This document shows, in pieces, positions 61,946 to 64,000 of a stretch of 64,000 nucleotides of DNA. Each line of letters begins with the position of its first letter. Positions within the stretch are counted from its first letter, which is position 1. Location: NCBI RefSeq assembly GCF_016918505.1, contig NZ_JAFFPZ010000012.1:50835-114834 (forward strand). The letters run 5' to 3'. Both the position numbers and the translations under genes were made by a program. A model generated the notes under the pieces. That model worked only from the letters and a program-made list of their open reading frames with translations, made no database searches and was not told where the DNA came from. The DNA is from Desulforhopalus vacuolatus. GTDB taxonomy: Bacteria; Desulfobacterota; Desulfobulbia; Desulfobulbales; Desulfocapsaceae.

Positions 61946-63193
61946 ATGGATACCTTCCTCAACATCCGTTTTCGCCTCTTCACGCTGATCGTCTTCTTCC
62001 TTGCTTTTGCCCTCGGAGTACAGAGCTTTGTTCTGCTCTCACTCTCCGTGCATCACGATAGTGACGCGGTTCGTCAGAGGGTAAAGGTGGTTCTGGATAT
62101 GGTTGAGAAGGGGACAGATGTCCATGAGGTGCGCGGTGCGCTCATAGAGCTGCGGGAGGCCCGGTGGCTGCAGAGGAACCACGACAAGCATTTCTGGCTT
62201 GCGGCGGTTTTTCTGGTGTTGAATGCGCTGGCTCTCGGGGTGGTGCTCTTTTTTCGGCTGGACCGGATTTTTGTCCGGCCGCTGGAGAAGGTAAGTCTGC
62301 TGGCAGAGCAATATCGTGATGAAGATCTGTTTTTCACCGGGGAGCTGGAGGTGCGGCAACCCTTCAGGGCACTGAGTCACCGGTTGCGACAGATGCTTGA
62401 GCGGATTGATGTGGACCGTAAGCAGCTGCGAGAGCAGGTGGTAGAGCTGGAGCGGGTGAATGCAGAGCTTATGACGAGTCGGACCCGGCTGGTGCGATCC
62501 GAGAAACTGGTGACGGTGGGGCAGCTCTCTGCTGGTCTGGCCCATGAAATAGGCAATCCGCTGGCGATTGTACAGGGGTATCTTGATCTCCTCAAACTTG
62601 ATGATGTTGAGCTTGAGGAACGGGTGAGTTTTGCGGAGAATTCCCAGAAGGAGCTGGACCGGGTGGGGCGGTTGATTTCTCAGCTGTTGCAGTTTTCCCG
62701 TCCGGATAAAGTTGAAGCCGAAGAACTGGTCCTCGGGGCATTTCTTGAGGAGTGTGCGGAGCTGGCCTCCATGCACTCCGGGGTGCGTCACTGCTCTGTG
62801 CGCCTGGATCTCGGTGAGGATACCTGTGCTGCCTTCCGCAGCAGCGCAGATCTTCTGCAGCAGATAGTGTTGAACTGTATGCTGAACGCTGCGGATGCCC
62901 TTGTGGAGTCGATGAGGGAGGATGGTGAGATTGTTCTCTTCGGCAGGAGGGACAGAGGGAGTGTGCGGTTTGAGGTGCGGGATAACGGCGGCGGGGTGAG
63001 TGAAGAGGTTGCCGCACGAATGTTTGAGCCATTTTTTACCACGAAGGAGGCGGGCAGAGGAACGGGGCTCGGTCTCTTTGTCTGCCAGTTGCTGGCAGGG
63101 AGGCTCGGCGGAGAGATTTCGGCGGAGAATGGAGCGGAGGGTCTTGTGGTGAAAATCTTCCTGAGAGATGTGGGTGAAGGTGTTTGCCTGTAA
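61946..63193 (+). CDS. Sensor histidine kinase, NtrB/PilS-like (intact copy)
   Basis: A 415-residue membrane kinase. TM1 at ~11-33, a short periplasmic loop, TM2 at ~84-104, and a HAMP linker (~105-160) with FRLDRIFVRPLEKVS. The HisKA H-box is QLSAGLAHEIGNPLAIVQGYL with phospho-acceptor H200. The HATPase domain has the N box NCMLNAADAL, G1 DNGGGVSEEV, F box FEPFFTTK and G2 GRGTGLGLFVCQLLAGRLGG. The HEIGNPL motif is typical of kinases that pair with sigma-54 activators. No response regulator is adjacent. A frameshifted near-identical copy lies at 51532-52778. Confidence 0.95.
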   Translation: MDTFLNIRFRLFTLIVFFLAFALGVQSFVLLSLSVHHDSDAVRQRVKVVLDMVEKGTDVHEVRGALIELREARWLQRNHDKHFWLAAVFLVLNALALGVVLFFRLDRIFVRPLEKVSLLAEQYRDEDLFFTGELEVRQPFRALSHRLRQMLERIDVDRKQLREQVVELERVNAELMTSRTRLVRSEKLVTVGQLSAGLAHEIGNPLAIVQGYLDLLKLDDVELEERVSFAENSQKELDRVGRLISQLLQFSRPDKVEAEELVLGAFLEECAELASMHSGVRHCSVRLDLGEDTCAAFRSSADLLQQIVLNCMLNAADALVESMREDGEIVLFGRRDRGSVRFEVRDNGGGVSEEVAARMFEPFFTTKEAGRGTGLGLFVCQLLAGRLGGEISAENGAEGLVVKIFLRDVGEGVCL

Positions 63194-63345
63194 TGCTATT
63201 TACATTTTGTATTGCCCCCAAAAAAACGACAGGACAAACAGGGTGATACATTAGTTTCATTGCAGAAACGTCTGTTGTGAGATGAGCCACCTGTTGTGCT
63301 GAAGACGCCCAAATTGGGCGTCTCTACAAAAACCTTTTGCTTTTG
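63194..63345. repeat. Second copy of the 145-bp module with the GCCCAAATTGGGC palindrome
   Basis: The short module TATTTACATTTTGTATTG follows the kinase stop, then ~110 bp nearly identical to 6640-6745 ('gacaggacaaacagggtgat' ... 'agatgagccacctgttgtgc') with GACGCCCAAATTGGGCGTC at ~63305. The minus-strand frame 63257-64000 runs through it. Confidence 0.85.
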
Positions 63346-64000
63346 CTTTTTCCCGTCTCCCGTCTCCTGTCTCCCTTTTTCCGTCCCTGCCTTTGTATTG
63401 ATTCATCACCATTGATGGGAAATCGGCACGGCAGTGGCTTCCCACAATGTTGTTGTGTAGAACAAGGCATGCCTTGTCTACAATGTGACGGCAATCAGGC
63501 AGGTATTCAGCTGGCTGGAGAGTGCTGACGGCGTAGCAATATTCAACGGGCCGTTCTACTTCACTCTCCCTCTGGAAGACTTTCAACGGTGCCTCTTCCT
63601 TCCGGTGCGTGGGTTCCCATTGGGTATATGCAGGCCTTAAGCATTCGGGTTGTTTATTCTCCGGCATGGGTGGCGTCTCGTCTTCACATATCCGTTCTTT
63701 TTTATTCACTGGTCTGTTCTCCTCTAATCTGTTCTCCTCTAATCTGTATTCGGTCGTTTCTGCTGCCTGTATTCCTGTTGCCTTTTCTGGTATATTTACG
63801 TCCACTTCATGGTGTTTTACATACATAAAAACCCCACTGGTGGACGTTTGTACAGATTCTACAGGCTCTTGTTCAGTCTGCATCCTGCGTGAGGTTGCTT
63901 CCAGATATGCGACTCGAGCCGCCTTCAATCGGTAAACTCTGCGCCTGTCGCCATCGCTGCCGTTTCGCTTCACTGCTTGAACTTCATAACCGCACAGTCT
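63257..64000 (-). CDS. Hypothetical protein, 5' end outside the window, with a repeat-encoded C-terminal tail
   Basis: An open frame enters from beyond 64000 (RLCGYEVQAVKRNGSDGDRR) and runs ~247 codons. A GTG at 63973 is a possible internal start. The first ~165 residues are hydrophilic and Glu/Arg-rich (RRRVYRLKAARVAYLEATSR; a RLEEN duplication; PPMPENKQPECLRPAYTQWE) with no recognised domain. The last ~78 residues come from the palindrome unit (HIVDKACLVLHNNIVGSH), purine-rich heptamers (KRETGDGRREKAK) and the 145-bp module. It could be the 3' end of a real gene extended by repeats; moderate to low confidence. Confidence 0.4.
   Translation of the reverse strand, partial: RLCGYEVQAVKRNGSDGDRRRVYRLKAARVAYLEATSRRMQTEQEPVESVQTSTSGVFMYVKHHEVDVNIPEKATGIQAAETTEYRLEENRLEENRPVNKKERICEDETPPMPENKQPECLRPAYTQWEPTHRKEEAPLKVFQRESEVERPVEYCYAVSTLQPAEYLPDCRHIVDKACLVLHNNIVGSHCRADFPSMVMNQYKGRDGKRETGDGRREKAKAKGFCRDAQFGRLQHNRWLISQQTFLQ

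Overview
The window looks like a chromosomal segment of a sulfate-reducing-type Desulfobacterota bacterium, probably near the Desulfobulbales. This is inferred from gene content and order: ispE / tRNA-Gln / prs / rplY(ctc), a lutABC lactate locus, a small low-spin assimilatory-type sulfite reductase, tandem gltX-glnS, and ffs beside dnaX-ybaB-recR. No rRNA is present, so the assignment is tentative. Most of the window is housekeeping DNA. The intergenic space is unusual: a mosaic of a few repeat modules that recur from end to end.

Layout: 1-5 kb, a membrane PAS/GGDEF/EAL protein whose C-terminal CZB domain is cut off by an in-frame TGA, and a small exported protein. 5.1-6.5 kb, four tandem ~186-bp repeats and a small siroheme protein. 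7-12.7 kb, a tolC / adaptor / RND efflux operon. 12.8-15.3 kb, glyA and an MFS transporter. 15.7-17.5 kb, a beta-lactamase-fold hydrolase. 17.6-20.8 kb, gltX-glnS. 21.4-24.4 kb, DUF1844-ispE-tRNA-Gln-prs-rplY-tRNA-Ser. 25-28 kb, lutABC. 28.6-32.8 kb, a coupled trpB-trpA-pepF-tadA operon. 33.4-35 kb, an unknown conserved protein. 35.7-38.9 kb, uvrC and a glutamate-synthase-small-subunit-like flavoprotein. 39.3-40.2 kb, a putative lysozyme-inhibitor lipoprotein. 40.6-43.7 kb, recR-ybaB-dnaX and the SRP RNA gene. 43.8-51.5 kb, an STT3/PglB oligosaccharyltransferase, two type IV pilins (pilA with a sigma-54 promoter), and genes for glycosyltransferases, a methyltransferase and a UPF0104-type membrane protein. 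51.5-63.2 kb, two nearly identical histidine kinase genes (the first frameshifted) flanking an IS30 remnant and an envelope-glycan island.

Two glycosylation systems are suggested. The STT3 homologue sits beside two pilins that carry N-X-T sequons. The 54-61 kb island has every class of component of an undecaprenyl-phosphate-linked amino-sugar pathway: a WecE-like aminotransferase, a GNAT acetyltransferase, an ArnC/GtrB-like transferase, a pair of half-size EamA/ArnEF-like flippase subunits, a large membrane GT-C-like protein, and an ATP-grasp ligase. Substrates are inferred, not shown.

The strongest sequence-level observations are: a dnaX -1 frameshift signal laid out as in E. coli (A AAA AAG, a stem-loop 4 nt downstream, immediate -1 stop); a 51-bp GGTACC-ended miniature element with a 6-bp target duplication inside another repeat; a uvrC reading frame whose last ~40 codons are intergenic repeat; and purine-rich heptamer repeats lying mostly just 3' of genes in the sense direction.
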